This document shows positions 1-10,905 of a stretch of DNA of 64,000 nt, piece after piece. The notes below the pieces were generated by a model, which was not told the DNA's origin, did no database searches, and saw nothing but the letters and a program-made list of their open reading frames with translations. The stretch is from Kudoa neothunni. Taxonomy: Eukaryota > Cnidaria. The position numbers and the translations under genes were made by a program. How positions within the stretch are numbered: position 1 is the first letter of the stretch; the number at the start of each line of letters is the position of its first letter. The stretch spans positions 9,548,001-9,612,000 of the forward strand of contig OZ199838.1 in NCBI GenBank assembly GCA_964304625.1. The letters run 5' to 3'.

Positions 1-284
1 TTTAAAAAGTTGCTAAATAATGTAACTAAAAGTCACGCGATTGATCAATTTCACGCACTTTTTCGGGTGCCTCTCGTTTATTGTTTAGTTAAGTCAGTAT
101 TTAATTCCAAAAACTCCTATAACTATACTTATTGCCGAAAGGCAGAGGCTTTTAGCACGGTACAATTTAATGCTAAATGGCATGTCCGCTTGCGCAAAGA
201 ATTTTTAATCTTAGCAACTCCAACTTATAAGCTGGTTACAGATTTAATTTTTTAGAATCCGTTATATTTAATTATCGTTCCAAT

Positions 285-1434
285 CAGCGGTGCCAACCAT
301 GTCCAATTTGTCCTTTTTTGCCCGATCTTTACTCCTGTTCTTCAAAAGACTGAATAATCGCAAAACGAAGTTTCAAATATACGGAGTTTTTGCAAATTCA
401 CTAAAAATGGAATTTAATCGTTGCAGATTTCATTACGAGAAATATTTGAGTAGATAATTTTATACATGGAACAATGCTTTATTTCAAATTAAAATGTCTG
501 CAATAGAAGTTCACCAAACGCAAGATACAATTCGAAATTTTAATAATTATTAAAGTCCACTTAATACGAAAATTTAGCTTAAAAAACGTCCCAACAATTT
601 ATCAAAATGAACAAATTTTTAAATGTTATGCTCCTGTTAAGGCCAATATTTTGGATTTTTTACTACTATTGCGACAAGACAGTTTTATCATGACCATGAA
701 TCATTTTGGAATTATTACGAAGAGATTTTTGTGTTTTAATTATAAATGCTTGTATTTAAAAAAAGACTCTAATGTTGATGGTATCCAATGCTAAGTCATC
801 ATTACAAATGTTTGTTATCAATTTTCAGAATATTCTAATTTTAGGTATTACCTAAACAAGTTAAAATTTAGCTGAATATTATCTACTTGACTAATTTTTC
901 TTAATTTTAATGAATGAATGGTCGCAAATAAAAATAAAACCTCATTTAGGTATAGATGTTACGTGTAATTCAAAAATCAAACGAAAGAATGTAATACAAT
1001 TGTTTGAAATTAAAGGAGTTGAATAGACTCCAAAAACAAAGTTTGGTTGATTAAGTTATTAACAATCGCCTTTTTGGCCATTGTTTATCGGCAAATAAAT
1101 TTTAATTCTATCGGAAAATATAGCGCACTTTTACTTCCTCTATCTCTGACTAACACTTCTACGGAAAGAGTATTTTCTCTTCTGGGACTATCGAAAATAT
1201 CAGAAGAAACAGAATGTTGTGCTCTACATTAGATAATCTTGTTCTAGTGACGAAATTTTTCAACACATCGACCAAGTGATGCCATAAATTAGAAGTTTCT
1301 AAGTTAATTATAAATTAACGTAATACTTATACATTTAAGTAAATATTAGTTCTATTTTTTACAAAAAATTATGATTTGTCCGATTTAGTCCGGCCAAATT
1401 TTTATCGGATGTCCGGTTTGGGTTGGCAATGCTG
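285..1434. mobile_element. hAT element, short and decayed
   Basis: The left end begins CAGCGGTGCCAACC and the right end, read on the minus strand, begins CAGCATTGCCAACC; both fit the hAT terminal pattern (CAG, a few variable bases, then CCAACC). The 8 bp outside each end, GTTCCAAT and CCGCCAAT, agree at 5 of 8 positions, as expected for an aged 8-bp duplication. At 1150 bp the element is much shorter than an autonomous hAT, so most of the transposase is gone. A frameshifted piece of its C-terminal dimerisation region survives inside. Confidence 0.7.
1047..1279 (+). pseudogene. hAT transposase C-terminal remnant
   Basis: The first reading frame carries SLTNTSTERVFS, close to the hAT dimerisation signature (SxAxxERxFS). 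About ten codons later a one-base shift moves into another frame reading RNRMLCSTLDNLVLV, which matches the RNRL...LxxLxxI tail that ends hAT transposases, then a stop after about ten more residues. The catalytic core is absent. The remnant lies on the plus strand near the right inverted repeat of the surrounding element, where a transposase 3' end belongs. It is non-functional. Confidence 0.7.
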
Positions 1435-2136
1435 CCGCCAATAGAAAGTTTTGCTATTACTGAGTTATCTCTTCTATCAATGCAGAAATACGATTATAAA
1501 CTTAAGTTTACTGGACAGATGTACTATGTGCCAAGATTTTCGTGTTAAATATTAAGGTTTTCTTGTCGGAATCTTGCATTTGATCAGTTCACCGTATTAT
1601 GTTTTATGAATTAAGCTAATTTTAATGCGCTACTCGAAGCTTATCAAAAATGTAGCATCTCTTTCATTTTAACGATATGGCAATAAAATCCCGATACATA
1701 TATAATGAAATATGTCACATCCATTCAAATACATATATATATATTTGGAATTTTTTTCAACCGAACCATGATATTATGCACGATAGCTTAATCCTATATC
1801 TGTCACTTTATTTGGCGTAGTTCATAACAATTAAACAATATATATCGTAATAGAAATGAATTGAATAATCAAAATTTTCCTCTAAACGTATTTATATCCT
1901 AATATATGAAGTAGTAGGGCCCGTGTGTGTGCGTGTGTGTTTGCAGCAGTACGCATATGCCATGGAGAAACTTATTTTAAATACAGCTTTTAGTTCGCAT
2001 TGGAATAGATGATACCATTAATAAAAATCGTTCATTTACTTATGAGTACAAATATAATCAATATCGTTATCAGATGTAAAGAATTTTCTGGCTGTTTACA
2101 TCAATTACCAGTTTAAAATACCTGAATAATATAATA
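1435..2136. other. Intergenic, no gene seen
   Basis: AT-rich sequence without a credible reading frame. It contains a short GT-rich microsatellite at 1922-1942. Nothing else is supported. Confidence 0.5.
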
Positions 2137-3417
2137 TTTCACGATCAAGATGCAAACATGTTCAATCAAGATGCAAATTGCACGCGCATTTTCACGTTTT
2201 CTCCAGTTAAAACAATAAAAACATGCCTGAGCAAATTGAAAATAATAATTCGAATAAGAGAAAATACGAGATTGTTAGTGTCGAAGATAGGGCTAAAATT
2301 GCTCATCTTGTCGAAGTGAGCACAAATTTTAAATGATCATTAAAATAATTGATATTGGAAAGACGAATCATCAAATTTCTGAGTCATTAAACATTCCCGA
2401 ATCTACAGTAAGTAGAATAGTGAAGAGATTCAATGACACCTGCTCGTTCCAAAAGTTAGCAACTGTAGGAGATCACCGTTCATTGTTGAGTGAAGTGCAC
2501 AAACAATTTTTACTTACAGAGGTAGATGATAATTGTACGCTGACATCCAATCACTTATAAGAGAAGCTCTTTCAAAAATTTTCTATTCGCGTTTCTCGTC
2601 ACTCTATTAATAGAGTTCTGAAAGAGTTTCATTATACCTTAAAAAAATATCGTTGGTGCCTATAGATAGGAATTCTACTACGACAATTTCATTACGATTC
2701 GAGCGACGAATCGACCTATATATTTTATCTAATATTTTTTAGTTATGTAAACGAATTCATAAGATTGGAACCTAGGTATTCGGAAATATTGTATATCGAT
2801 GAATCAGGATTTTCCCTATCAACCCGTCGTTCCCAAGGTAGGTCCCTTTCTGGGACGAGAGAAAATTGAAAAGTGAAATACATCAGATCTCAAAACATAT
2901 CATTAATAGCGGCGACGAGTGTCAAAAAAAATTTGAAATTTATAATTCACAAGGGAGGGTGTGAACCAGTCTGTGTTTGCGTCATTTCTAAAAGATCTTT
3001 TTGAAAATTTGGAGGCGAATTCTGTCGATAAAGCTATTTTGGTTATGGATAACGTAGCTTTCCATAAGACTGAGAGTGTTCGAAATTTGATAGAAAGCAA
3101 TCCTTGCAAGCTATTACTACCGCCGTACTCACCCTTCCTTAACCCAATTGAAGAAGTTTTTGGGTAAATTAAATTAATTTTTAAAAGGATGGCATCAAAA
3201 ACACATGATAAGCAGATTGAATGTATGGAAAATAGTCCGACCCAAATAACCGAAACCAACTGTCGAAGCTATATGAGACATACAAAATCTTACTTTTCAG
3301 CATCCCTGCTTAAGAACCCCATTAACAATTAATACAAAAACTATTATTTATATATAAAATTTGTTGGTTTACTATTTTCGCATCTTGGTTGAACATGTTT
3401 GCGTCTTGATCGTGAAA
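2137..3417. mobile_element. Tc1/IS630-type (mariner superfamily) element
   Basis: Inverted repeats of about 37 bp start TTTCACGATCAAGATGCAAA on the left and TTTCACGATCAAGACGCAAA when the right end is read on the minus strand. Each end is bordered by TA (2135-2136 and 3418-3419), the target used by this superfamily. The 1281-bp length is normal for a one-gene Tc1-like element. The transposase is broken by frameshifts and stops, so the copy is inactive. Confidence 0.85.
2224..3332 (+). pseudogene. Tc1/IS630-like DDE transposase, frameshifted
   Basis: The reading starts MPEQIENNNSNKRKYE and shifts frame near 2330 into a helix-turn-helix segment (ESLNIPESTVSRIVKRF). After a stop at 2558 the same protein can be followed through ILYIDESGFS (first catalytic Asp), VMDNVAFHK (second Asp) and PPYSPFLNPIEEVFG (Glu). 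The second Asp and first Glu are separated by 33 residues, or 34 if the adjacent Glu is the catalytic one, which suits the DDE_3/IS630 group. Another stop follows EEVFG before a tail ending at 3332. The coding order matches the element orientation. It cannot yield a full protein. Confidence 0.8.
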
Positions 3418-5100
3418 TACTGTATTGATGTTTGTTTACTTCGGAGTGATACTCAATTAGAATGAACTTTTACTCACTGTATACAACGAGAATCTGCTAA
3501 TTATGGTGTAGAATGTTCTAAAAATTTTACATATGCCCGTTCGGAGTAATTTTAAGACAATTAAAATTATTAACGTCACATTTACAAGAGTTGTCGCATT
3601 TCCCTTAAAATTTGAGGCATAAACAAGTTATTTGGTATGTGTTTTCTCTTTTCGAGCGTTATGGGTATAATTAAGAAAAATAGATTGTGATCATTTTAGA
3701 TAAAACACATAATTTGAGATAACAAGTTGTTGCCGCGTTGGGATAATTTGAGTCTCTATACGTATCCTAAAAACTATATGAAATGTGTGTAGAGCTTTAA
3801 ATATTAAAACTTTTGTGGTAACATAAATGAAAATTATGCTCAATTGGAATTCCTGAGATGTGGACATTTCTTTTTATCGAAAATATCGATTGAGATTGAA
3901 ACTATATTCGTCTTTTCGATAAGTTTCTACTCATTTTTTGGTTTTCCTAAACTTTCCTGAAAAATAACTGGAATCATTAATTCTATAAGTTTCTATATTT
4001 GATGAGACAACTTTTTAAATAATGTTTAAGTTCTTAGTAACCTAATTATTCCTTCCCCAGAGCTTAAGGTTAATATTCAAATCAATATACTGTATTCTTT
4101 AGGCTCGCATTAATTCATTATGATATAAAAGCTTCATCAAAATATGCGACACCGCATTCTATATGTAATTTAAGAATTTATATTCACGATTACTTTTGCA
4201 CAAAATACAGTCCCTTCTCAATACGTGTCATGTAAGTTAATAAGAAATTATTGGTCTATTTTATCTAACCGATATTTTCACAGTTTTCGTTAATCTAAGA
4301 ATAGTTCATAACGAAGAAATTTTTTAAAGGCAATCAAACAGTACGTTTATTTTTAAAAGAGTACACTCCTACGAGAAAGCCAGTTGATATTTAAGCATTA
4401 CTGTAATTTTTCAATCACAAAACACCTTTAAATTTTTTATTTAATCGTACTTTGTTAATTAATTGCGTATACTTTTGAACCAGTAAGTATTTTTTTCAAA
4501 AAGCAAGGTTGGATTTATTTATAAATCGGGAAATGTTGTTACAATAGTGAATACGTAAGTTACCGCTCACAGCTTTTAAAAACAACATTGGCATCATAAT
4601 AAAATTGCGGCAAAAGGAGAAACAATTAATATTTATATTTCGGAGGCATCTTAGGTTGATTTTATTTCTTTTTATCGTAAGATTTTGAAAAGAACTGAAA
4701 GTCCTATTTATGTTACTTAACGATTTTGTTTCATAAATAACTGAACTTTAATAGCTAATTACATTTCTCTTAAAATTAAGGTCATTATATTTGAATGGAA
4801 AGTGTGCGCATAATTTCGTTTATCTAAATCATCACATTTCAAAAGTAATGACAAGCTTTAAATGCATCAATTAAAATGGAACAATAAAATTTAGTGTTTA
4901 GCGTGCTAATTAGACTAACTCTTCCGTAAAATGTCTTTATTGAAAAATAAAATTAAAAGTTAAAATTTTCCATCACACGGTACCAGTCAAAGCTGGACAT
5001 TAGCGCTAGTAACTTAAAAATTAAAAAGGGTTTTAGTCTGCGCCAGATGTTAATCTACTTGGCCGGGCAAGGAAGCCTTGGCTAGGCGGGGCTTTTGCGC
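3418..5100. other. Intergenic, no gene seen
   Basis: AT-rich, no credible frame on either strand. Around 5055-5095 there is an unusually GC-rich patch that can fold through an AAGGaaGCCTT core. No RNA family was recognised in it. Confidence 0.5.
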
Positions 5101-5598
5101 TAATACGTAATATAATTTGTAGATATGTAATAAAGGATATAAATATAATCTATAAATAAAATATATACATCATAAATACAACTATTTCATTTTATAAAAA
5201 TATAGTTAAGCACATTTTAACAAATTATATTAGCTGAGCTAGATTAAACATATTAGGTACAATCAGAGGTAATAGATAGTGTGGACATTTTATACATAAA
5301 GCACAAGGTTTGGTATTTGGTTTCTTTAAAGAAACCTTTATAAGTAAAAAATTAAAATATGTATTTAACATTACTCCTAACAAAACATAAACACGAAATT
5401 TATAGTCACAATATTAGAAATTTCAATAACACAAATTTCTCCAAAATAGTTAATTATGTTAGGCCAACAATCATTAATTACAAATATTAATTTCAAATTC
5501 TATGTGAGTTTGTAGATTTGAAATTATTCCCTCCTGTAGCAATAGACAAGCCCCGCACGCGGATTATACGGATCCGTAACAATAACCAGTGCCTATTT
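5101..5598. repeat. Dispersed repeat R, copy 1
   Basis: About 450 bp here is closely similar, in the same orientation, to 24011-24480. Shared blocks include the stretch leading to GTAGATATGTAATA, GAGCTAGATTAAACATATTA and ATTAGGTACAATCAGAGGTA. The last 135 bp (about 5449-5585) also matches the reverse complement of 21950-22085. No inverted terminal repeats or poly-A tail were seen, so the class of element is unknown. Confidence 0.7.
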
Positions 5599-6256
5599 AT
5601 AATTTGGTGCATACTTTTCTATAATTAAATCAACAATGATTGAGAGGCATAAGCCAAACAAATTGGATTGTAATCTGAGTTTTTTTATCAATCCACATCC
5701 CTTGCCTATTCAATATCAAATCAGATAATACATCTAGAGTAGATAGGAGACCGCAGAATGATAAATATACATTTAGAGAAATTCTGTCTTACCCCCATGT
5801 TTACCTAAGCAAACAGATTTTTTTGAAACAACCATAATCCTTTCGTTTAAAATTAAATATTTATTTCTTACTTAAATAACAAGGCTTCCATTAGAAATTA
5901 TTATCATTAAAAAATATTTAACTCATCAAACAAAAAATCTCCAATGGTTATCTTAGTTGAGACGCGCGCGGCAGACTAGAAAAGTACTCGATCTTTGCCC
6001 TAGCTAGTATTTTAATAAAAATAATATTATCATTCCATACAAATTTTATTGGTTAGAACAGCCACATCAAGGTAAAGTTATACAGCGAAATTTATTATAG
6101 AACGAACGCATCAAGATACTCAAAAAGTCAAAGGTCGACGAAATTTAATTTATAAAACACCCTTTACGTTATAAACAAAATATATGTTATTTGACACAGC
6201 GAGATGGGAAAGATGAGTTGGGTTGAGCTGAGAATTCAATGAGTTAGAATGGCCCA
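5599..6256. other. Intergenic between repeat R and pinin
   Basis: AT-rich region holding the presumed 3' flank of pinin. No other feature is supported. Confidence 0.4.
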
Positions 6257-7430
6257 TCAGTCATCATTTTCCAAACCTAACATGTCATCTTCAACATAAG
6301 TGTCGTCGGCCGATAAATGGTTGTCAATTTCGATGGATTTATCGAGTTCATTTGATGTTGATTTACTTTTTGAATTACTTTCAATTACACTAATTGACAG
6401 TCGGAAATGAGCAATTTTATCATCCAAAACTCCTACAAAGAAAAGCCACCAAAATAAGTCATATACCAACCACCGACCTAATCATACTTTTAAGTTCCTC
6501 ATTGGATTCTGCTTGAGCAGCTCTAGTAGATTCGTTCATAGTGTATGGACAATAGAACACTGGAGGTGAAGTTTTTGTTTTTATAAATTTACTTTGACGA
6601 GCAAATTCTTGATTTGAAATTTGCTCAAGTTCTTTGTATCTGATAGCTTTTCTGAGATTTATCAGTTCGCGTTGTTTCATGCTACGAAGACGTAAAAGTT
6701 TACTGCGCTCTTCCTTGGCCAAAGTGTCCGCTTGCTTTTCTTGTTCCTCAACTTTTTCCAAGATCTCGTCGCGTTTTTTCATCTAATCACAAACATTAAA
6801 ACTACAAGATTCAAACTGACAATCAAATCTACCTCTTCATTTGATTTCTCTGAGTCTTTTTTGAAATCATTAAAAGTTTTCATCATTAGTCCAAACATCC
6901 TTGAACCTCGTTTAATTTCACTTTCCGACAACTCGGGTTTCTTATGATAGGTGATAGTGTCTTCTTTTGACTCACTCATATCAACATCAAGTGATTTGTC
7001 ATCTTCGTCAATTTCACCGGCATCATCCTCGTCAGCTGGAGCCTCAACATTACGATGTTTTACAGTGGTAATAATGGAAGCAATTTTTGGTCTAGCTTTT
7101 ATATCATTCTGTTCATTTGACCTAGGTGTTAAATAGATGATAGATTAACAACAATCCAGTTCAATCTGTGGTCAGTCAAATCTAAATACCTTGTCGAACC
7201 AAAATCTTTGTCTTTGGACGAATAGGGAGCCGCTTTTCTTTTACGAAAATGATTCCTAAAACAATTAAAGTTTAACGCAAAGTGTATGGGGATAATTACG
7301 TCCATTTTCCATATTCAACCCCAGTAGCATTTTTTATATTATCATCAACATTTTTAATGTCGCTTCTTACTTGCGAAAGTCTATTCTCAAGTTGCTCAAT
7401 AGTAGTAGTCTCACTTTCAACCGACTGCAT
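6257..7430 (-). CDS. pnn: Pinin homolog (nuclear splicing/EJC-associated protein), five exons
   Basis: Exons read 7430-7321, 7255-7190, 7121-6833, 6782-6467 and 6432-6257, giving about 318 residues. Residues 12-37 are coiled-coil like and contain IKNVDDNIKNATG, matching the pinin N-terminus. Residues about 130-155 carry RGSRMFGLMMKTFNDFKKD, then a Lys/Glu-rich helix, then SKFIKTKTSPPVFYCPYTM near 219-235, the hallmarks of the pinin/SDK/memA domain. The tail is acidic. Pinin proteins sit in nuclear speckles and bind splicing and exon-junction factors; the Ser/Arg-rich tail of vertebrate pinin is missing. Introns are 34, 50, 68 and about 65 nt, all GT-AG. One problem: the first donor follows four Gs (7322-7319), and the exons join in frame only if one G is spurious. 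Start chosen because this Met precedes the conserved coiled coil and every downstream junction then fits. Confidence 0.88.
6433..6466 (-). other. 34-nt pinin intron
   Basis: Donor GTATAT and acceptor TTTGTAG bound a 34-nt gap. Only this donor, among four nearby GTs, joins the preceding exon in frame to the last exon. It is among the shortest introns in the window. Confidence 0.7.
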
Positions 7431-8055
7431 GAGTTTTTTTGATGTGGCCCGAATGTATACGATGATACCCGCCTGTTTTTAGTTGTTTTTGTTTCAATTA
7501 TTGTACCATTTATATTAATAATTTAATGAAAATAATATATTACTGATTGAATAAGGTTTAAATTCCAACAATTAAAAAGTTTAACTTGTGTTTTCATTTA
7601 CATCAAATATATCTTACGTAAATATATGCTAAACGTAAAATCTTGTGCCGTCTTATGGGGCTTTAAAAAAATTATTTGGTCATTTGAGAAAGCTTATGCT
7701 ATATTGTTATTTAGGATTAATATTGTGCATGCTTTTTTTGTAGCGACGGAGGTCGTCTATTTACAACTTTTCCGTTATTTTTGAACTTGGTGCATTTTTA
7801 TTCAAATGAGTTAAATATACTTTATAAGAGTTAGTATCATTTTTCCAAAATTTATTAAAATTTGTTGGTATTAAAAAATGATACCGCCAATTATCTCAGC
7901 AGTTAAAAGAATTTAAAAGATCCTACTACAAAAAACATGATTATTTCACATTAATTTAATTTTTGTTAACTTATTTAAGCTGTCAATAAAATGATCTCCT
8001 TATATCAATAAACGACTCATTTTCATAAAAACCAAAGTTTACTCAATGCGTGAGA
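7431..8055. promoter_or_regulatory. Upstream flank of pinin, no motif recognised
   Basis: This stretch lies 5' of the pinin start on the minus strand and should hold its promoter and 5' UTR. It is AT-rich, with no ORF and no clear core promoter element. Confidence 0.3.
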
Positions 8056-8057
8056 TA

Positions 8058-9504
8058 CGGTCGGTAATCGATTTTACGAACTTTTACTTTTTCTTCTCTT
8101 ATGCATAATTATCAAATCCAAAACAATTTTTGTAGCTTCAGACAGTTTATTTTATGTAATTTGAATTAACAATTACAAGAAAGTAATTTATAAAGAACGT
8201 TTTTATAAAAAATGGGGATTATCGATTTTACGTAGTTTTTCGGTTCCGACTCTAATTTTCAAAATTTTCTGCTTTAATTAATCACATCCATAATATCATT
8301 ATAAATCATTTAGACATAAAGAACGGTTAAATATTTTTCCGTTATTTAAAAATTCGCGAATGTTTGGACGATAAATTTTTTAAATTTCAATATTTTGAGG
8401 TCGTACATATTTCTGGTTGGAAAACTCTGAAAACAAGAATGTCAAGTTAATTTCCTGATATAAAATAAGTTTGAATTCATTCAAAAGAAACACTCTGGAT
8501 AAGGGATCGAATAATAATTTTTACGCTATAGTTTGTAATTGATTAAAAGCATTAGAGTCAAGAAATCAGATTTATTATAGAAGATTAAATGTGAAAAAAA
8601 TTAGTAAGGGAGTTCAATTAAAAAATAATTACATTCAAAAGATTGTATGGTTCTAGGTTGCGCCTTAATTTAAAAATGGTAAATTTTCTTTGGTGGTCAT
8701 TTATGCACTTAAAACCGTTACCATAACTGGTAAAACAAATTTAGTGATATTGCTGCAGGTATAGGTATTCTACAGGCTTTTTTTAAATTTATATAAAACT
8801 ATAGTATTCCATCAACAAAACAATGTTTAATTATTGTAATATGTAAAAATTTTCTAAATTACGATTTGATATACGCCTGGAATCCAATTCACATCTAAAA
8901 AGAGATCGAAAATGATGTACAAACAAATTTTATACGTTCGTTTCTAGGAGATGTTCAGATCGTCCTTTGATTTGTCATCAGAAGAATTAACAATTTTTTA
9001 ATGACAATAAAAGTTTACTCATTTAATCCGATAAAAACAAGAAAGCGAGGATGATGAAATATTTAAGATATAACAATTTTTAAAAATTGTAACTTCAAAA
9101 GTATTGCCAACAATTTATACGTTTATTTCTGTAACCCAACTTTTAATCACGAAAATAAATTATATAACATCATTCTCTTAACATTAAAAAAATTCTACAA
9201 GTTGACTACTATCTCTCAATAAACGAATAATTTATTTTTCACAGTCTAACTACAAAAGTATTTCGTTTAAACCTCTCATTATTGCATATGATAACAATCT
9301 AAATACATAGCCATCCGATTTTTGTCAAGTTGTGTTAAAAATATTTCTAAAAATTAATAATTGTGAACTTTATCATATTACTTTAATACATAATATTTTT
9401 ACTCGTTTGCGCGCATACCAAAAGTACGTAGAATTGGTCAGTGATGCATTTTCAGTAACTTTTCTCTGATTCCAAGGGGATTACGGAAATTCGATGACCT
9501 ACTG
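8058..9504. mobile_element. Possible Tigger/pogo-like non-autonomous element
   Basis: The left end reads CGGTCGGTAATCGATTTTAC after a TA (8056-8057). The right end, read on the minus strand, is CAGTAGGTCATCGAATTTCC, followed outside by TA (9505-9506). These resemble the ends of the better supported Tigger at 57933-60977, which begins CAGTAGGTGACCGATAATTC. No transposase reading was found inside. A second end-like sequence, related to the right end at 16674, lies at about 9415-9446, so the structure may be composite. Confidence 0.35.
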
Positions 9505-10736
9505 TAATTAGGAAAGAGGTTTGTATGGGCTATTCCCCCCTAAAAACAAGTTTTAGCTTTGCGTATTTTTAAATTTTTAAGATTTTGTATATTTTTATAT
9601 TTGTACTATTTATCCAGAGAGTAAATATTCGTAACTTCATCACTATAATATTACCGTCGCTTCCGGATATTGCGCATTAAGTGGGGGAATTCTAGTTAAT
9701 GTGCAAAAAAAGTACCCAATATCCAGATTTTGCTAGAATGAAAGTATTAAATTTCTTCTGTATTATATCTACTATAAATATAAGGAAGTGTCTATTGGCC
9801 CGGCAGATCAGCATCGCATGCTATTTAAATTTACTTTGAGTGGATATAAAATGACATTTAATATTTAAACAACATTTTAACGACAAGTATATCTATCAAT
9901 TAAGTTTAATTAACGAGAATACTCAGATACCTATTTAGACACGGATAGAATCGAGATCTTCATTTTTTGGCTTGTGAAAAATGCCAATCTTACATAAACT
10001 AGAACGTTTATGAATTATTGGATTAATAAGGCTTAAGTTTTCTATAGAAATATTTACATCATATTTATATATTCCAATGACTTAATTATGCGTTATATTT
10101 ATCCTTAAAATGCATCTAAAAATAATAATTTTGAGATATATTTGATTCTACTTAGAGCAATAATTAATAATTATTTATATCAGTTTGATAATTTATTGAT
10201 ATTCAATTTCGAGAGATTGATTCGTACCAATAAGTTAATTTACATTGTACATAACGAACAAAAGTTCATTTAGTCAAGCGGTAAAGCAATTTGACAAAAT
10301 TTATCTCGAAATATTATTCAAATTATGCTTGCTTTGTAAATAAATTAAAATTTCGACACTATTTCGAATGAGTAAGTAAATATCTCCATCCGGGTTCGAA
10401 AAAATATTAATTATATTGGTATATTCTTAAACATGAAGTTTATTTAATGTTGATTATATACGAGATCATTATAGAAACCGATTAAGACTATAGAATTTAA
10501 TTTCAACAACGAAGCTTTAAACAAATCGACCCTATGATAGCCAATGTTGTTTACCAAAGAAATAGTATTTATTCGATTATTCGCGTAATTAAAAATATAA
10601 TATGGTTTGGCACTATTCGTATTTGCAATAAAAAAATTTGTATCTGGAAAAATCGTAATATTTTTGAAGATAATTCGAATAAAACTACTCTTTTGTCGGA
10701 GAAATATTTTTTTTCAAGTTTACAACCTTTGTACTT

Positions 10737-10905
10737 TCATTTGTTCTTGAATAACTTTTTACATTCGTTGCAACACCAATATTTAGAATATGGACCAATA
10801 CTGATATTTTGACATTTGAAATGACTCCATTCTAAGCATATATCACAACCTATAGATGATTCCATGTTCCCAATCGTGTTTTTACAGATACTGCACATAT
10901 AGCCA
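10737..10905 (-). pseudogene. PHD finger at the end of the MULE-1 protein
   Basis: On the minus strand the frame reads CSICKNTIGNMESS, then GCDICLEWSHFKCQ, then YWCCNECKK, then stop. Spacing is C-x2-C-x12-C-x2-C-x4-H-x2-C ... C-x2-C, exactly a C4HC3 PHD zinc finger, with the aromatic residue before the last cysteine pair. PHD fingers commonly read histone H3 tails. It is fused by reading direction to the upstream basic segment (VNKEKIDEKDVEVFSD), but one base in the A-rich run at about 10915-10925 throws it out of frame. It may be the C-terminal domain of the transposase or a separate small protein. Confidence 0.75.

Noticed and set aside
10-255. 81-codon frame at the window start
   Set aside because: No recognisable domain, and it lies next to a hAT terminus; not called a gene.
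2903-3259. 118-codon minus-strand frame in the Tc1-like element
   Set aside because: Antisense to the DNVAFHK / LNPIEE region of the transposase; shadow.
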